Shown: in pieces, positions 5,949-7,221 of the stretch
Layout: each line of letters starts with the position of its first letter
Numbering within the stretch: the first letter of the stretch is position 1
Assembly (NCBI GenBank): GCA_004525825.1
Contig: SPBY01000133.1
Location: 1 to 7,221 of the forward strand
Reading direction: 5' to 3'
DNA: 7,221 nucleotides
From: Bacteroidia bacterium
Lineage (GTDB): Bacteria; Bacteroidota; Bacteroidia; Bacteroidales; GCA-2748055
The notes under the pieces: model-generated
Seen by the model: the letters and a program-made list of their open reading frames with translations, nothing else
Database searches by the model: none
What the model was told of the DNA's origin: nothing
Program-made: the position numbers and the translations under genes

Positions 5949-7221
5949 TTATTCAGCATTCAGAACAGCCTCTGCCACCTCCACGGCCAGTTTGTATCTG
6001 CCAAAGGGGGCACTCACCTGGATCCCCTGCACAAAGCCCAGCACCCTGTCCACCATGGCCTGCGCGATCTCAATTCCAGCTTTCAGCTGGTCCTCCTTGG
6101 TCTCAAAGGCCGCCATCCTTTTGATTATACTATCGGGTACGAAGACCCCGGGTACCTCATTCTTCATGAATTCGGCATTCCGCAAACTTACCAGGGGCCA
6201 GATTCCTGCCACCAGGAACATATCGCCCATATCCGCTTTCTCCAGGAAGGCTTCCAGGGATTCCACATCAAAAACCGGTTGGGTAATCACATACTCTGCG
6301 CCCGCCTCCTTCTTCAATTGCAGGCGGTGAATTTCATTTTCCGGATTCACACTGTTGGGATCCATGCCCACCCCGGTAAAAAAGGAGGTTGGATCGCCAA
6401 TACGTTTCTCCCCCATATCGATGCCGTGATTCAGGTTATCAATCAGATGCACCAAACCGATGGAATCAATATCAAATACCGCGGTAGCCTGTGGATAATC
6501 GCCAATCATGGGCGGATCGCCCGTAATGGCCAGGATGTTCCGCACTCCCATGGCCGCGGCCCCCAGCAAGTCGGATTGCATGCCCAGCAGGTTACGGTCG
6601 CGGCAGGTATAGTGCAGTACCGTCTCAATATCCACCTGGTTTCGCAGCAACACAGACAGTGCCAACCCGGTCATCCGTGCTGAGGCCCGGGGACCGTCCG
6701 GAATATTGATGGCATCCACCCCGTGCTCTTTCAGCAATTTGGCACCTTCCAATGGTAAGGTAATATCGATGCTCCTGGGAGGTACCATTTCCACCAGCAC
6801 CACCTGTTTGCCCGCATGGAGCTTCTCTGCGAGTCTTGATTTCTCAGCCGCAGGTACGGGATCGGGAAGCGGCTCCTCAGTGACCGGTTTTACCCCGATA
6901 TTGATGGAGTGCTGGATGCGGGTTTGCTTCATGGCCAGCGAATTAGCCATTTTTGCAATGTGGTCGGGGGTGGTTCCGCAGCATCCCCCCATCATCCTTA
7001 CGCCTTTGTCGATGAAACGCCTGGTATATACAGAAAAATATTCCGGGGTACTCATGTAGATCATTCGACCATCTGTATACTGGGGACGGCCCGCATTGGG
7101 CATGATACACAGGGGCTTGGATGAAATCCCACGAATCTGCTCCACAAAATCAAGCATGGGTTTGGGACCCACTGTGCAGTTCAGGCCGATCACGCTTGCC
7201 TGGCTAAGATCAAGCCTGGCA
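5949..7221 (-). CDS. Bifunctional homocysteine S-methyltransferase / 5,10-methylenetetrahydrofolate reductase (YitJ-like; N-terminus beyond right edge)
   Basis: The frame is open to the window edge; 423 complete codons are visible and the true start is outside. The first part is the end of a zinc-dependent homocysteine S-methyltransferase domain: the three zinc-binding cysteines are present in GLNC (7176-7187) and GGCCG (6975-6989), with PNAG and the SxPEY-type motif (STPEY) between. A proline-rich linker (about 6850-6900) leads to a complete MTHFR barrel. This has VEMVPP (the Glu of the FEFFPP region), HYTCRDRN, AITGDPP and TQPVFD, which hold flavin- and folate-contacting residues in MetF. 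Together the domains would reduce methylene-THF to methyl-THF and methylate homocysteine to methionine in the cytosol, as proposed for Bacillus YitJ-type fusions. No signal peptide is expected. Next to it, 24 nt downstream, is an exported GH2 enzyme with no evident metabolic link. The domain calls are firm; the methyl donor of the first domain cannot be told from this sequence. Confidence 0.94.
   Translation of the reverse strand, partial: ARLDLSQASVIGLNCTVGPKPMLDFVEQIRGISSKPLCIMPNAGRPQYTDGRMIYMSTPEYFSVYTRRFIDKGVRMMGGCCGTTPDHIAKMANSLAMKQTRIQHSINIGVKPVTEEPLPDPVPAAEKSRLAEKLHAGKQVVLVEMVPPRSIDITLPLEGAKLLKEHGVDAINIPDGPRASARMTGLALSVLLRNQVDIETVLHYTCRDRNLLGMQSDLLGAAAMGVRNILAITGDPPMIGDYPQATAVFDIDSIGLVHLIDNLNHGIDMGEKRIGDPTSFFTGVGMDPNSVNPENEIHRLQLKKEAGAEYVITQPVFDVESLEAFLEKADMGDMFLVAGIWPLVSLRNAEFMKNEVPGVFVPDSIIKRMAAFETKEDQLKAGIEIAQAMVDRVLGFVQGIQVSAPFGRYKLAVEVAEAVLNAE

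Noticed and set aside
5934..5975. Possible promoter for the GH2 gene on the minus strand (TCTG, 19 nt, TATTATAA)
   Set aside because: Both elements deviate clearly from the Bacteroidetes consensus; the AT-rich gap makes such matches likely by chance.
6279..7124. Plus-strand open frames antisense to the folate enzyme gene
   Set aside because: They are shadows of a gene with unmistakable MTHFR and homocysteine methyltransferase motifs and show no independent coding signals.
7191..7193. GTG at 7193 as start of a 414-residue MTHFR-type protein
   Set aside because: The frame continues upstream to the window edge and the codon is a valine inside the ASVIGLNC motif of the homocysteine methyltransferase domain, so the gene is partial rather than starting here.

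Overview
The window looks like a chromosomal piece of a Bacteroidota (Bacteroidetes) genome. Three things suggest this. A near-perfect Bacteroidetes-type promoter (TAnnTTTG at -7, with a -33 element 19 nt upstream) precedes the small membrane gene. Shine-Dalgarno sites are weak or absent. The gene content includes secreted polysaccharide-degrading enzymes: a DUF2961/GH172 protein and a LacZ-like GH2 enzyme carrying a LamG module. No SusC/SusD pair, transposase, tRNA, rRNA or CRISPR array is visible.

Layout. Positions 1-621 (minus strand) hold the first 207 residues of a secreted DUF2961/GH172 protein; its C-terminus lies beyond the left edge. Positions 622-835 are a divergent spacer. On the minus strand this spacer reads as a coding-like segment ending in a stop 4 nt before the GH172 start, possibly the decayed tail of another gene. 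On the plus strand it holds a candidate promoter for a class II aldolase/adducin-family gene (836-1567). A spacer (1568-1749) follows the aldolase. Its first part looks like a coding tail in another frame, and its second part is AT-rich and carries the promoter of a 115-residue, three-helix membrane protein (1750-2097) closed by a hairpin terminator (2120-2156). From 2178 to the right edge everything is on the minus strand: a 1248-residue secreted GH2 beta-galactosidase-like enzyme, and 24 nt upstream of it a bifunctional homocysteine S-methyltransferase/methylenetetrahydrofolate reductase whose N-terminus is cut by the window edge.

Functionally there are two exported glycosidases (GH172 and GH2), a cytosolic aldolase that could process a phosphorylated sugar or sugar acid, and a one-carbon/methionine enzyme that may share a transcript with the GH2 gene. 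The most unusual points are the LamG module inserted at the end of the GH2 barrel, where it replaces loops that form the LacZ galactoside/sodium site, and the small membrane protein. The latter aligns without gaps to diacylglycerol kinase DgkA but lacks its catalytic residues. The aldolase also has two positions, an A8 tract near its start and its stop codon, where a one-base shift would give a more natural protein.
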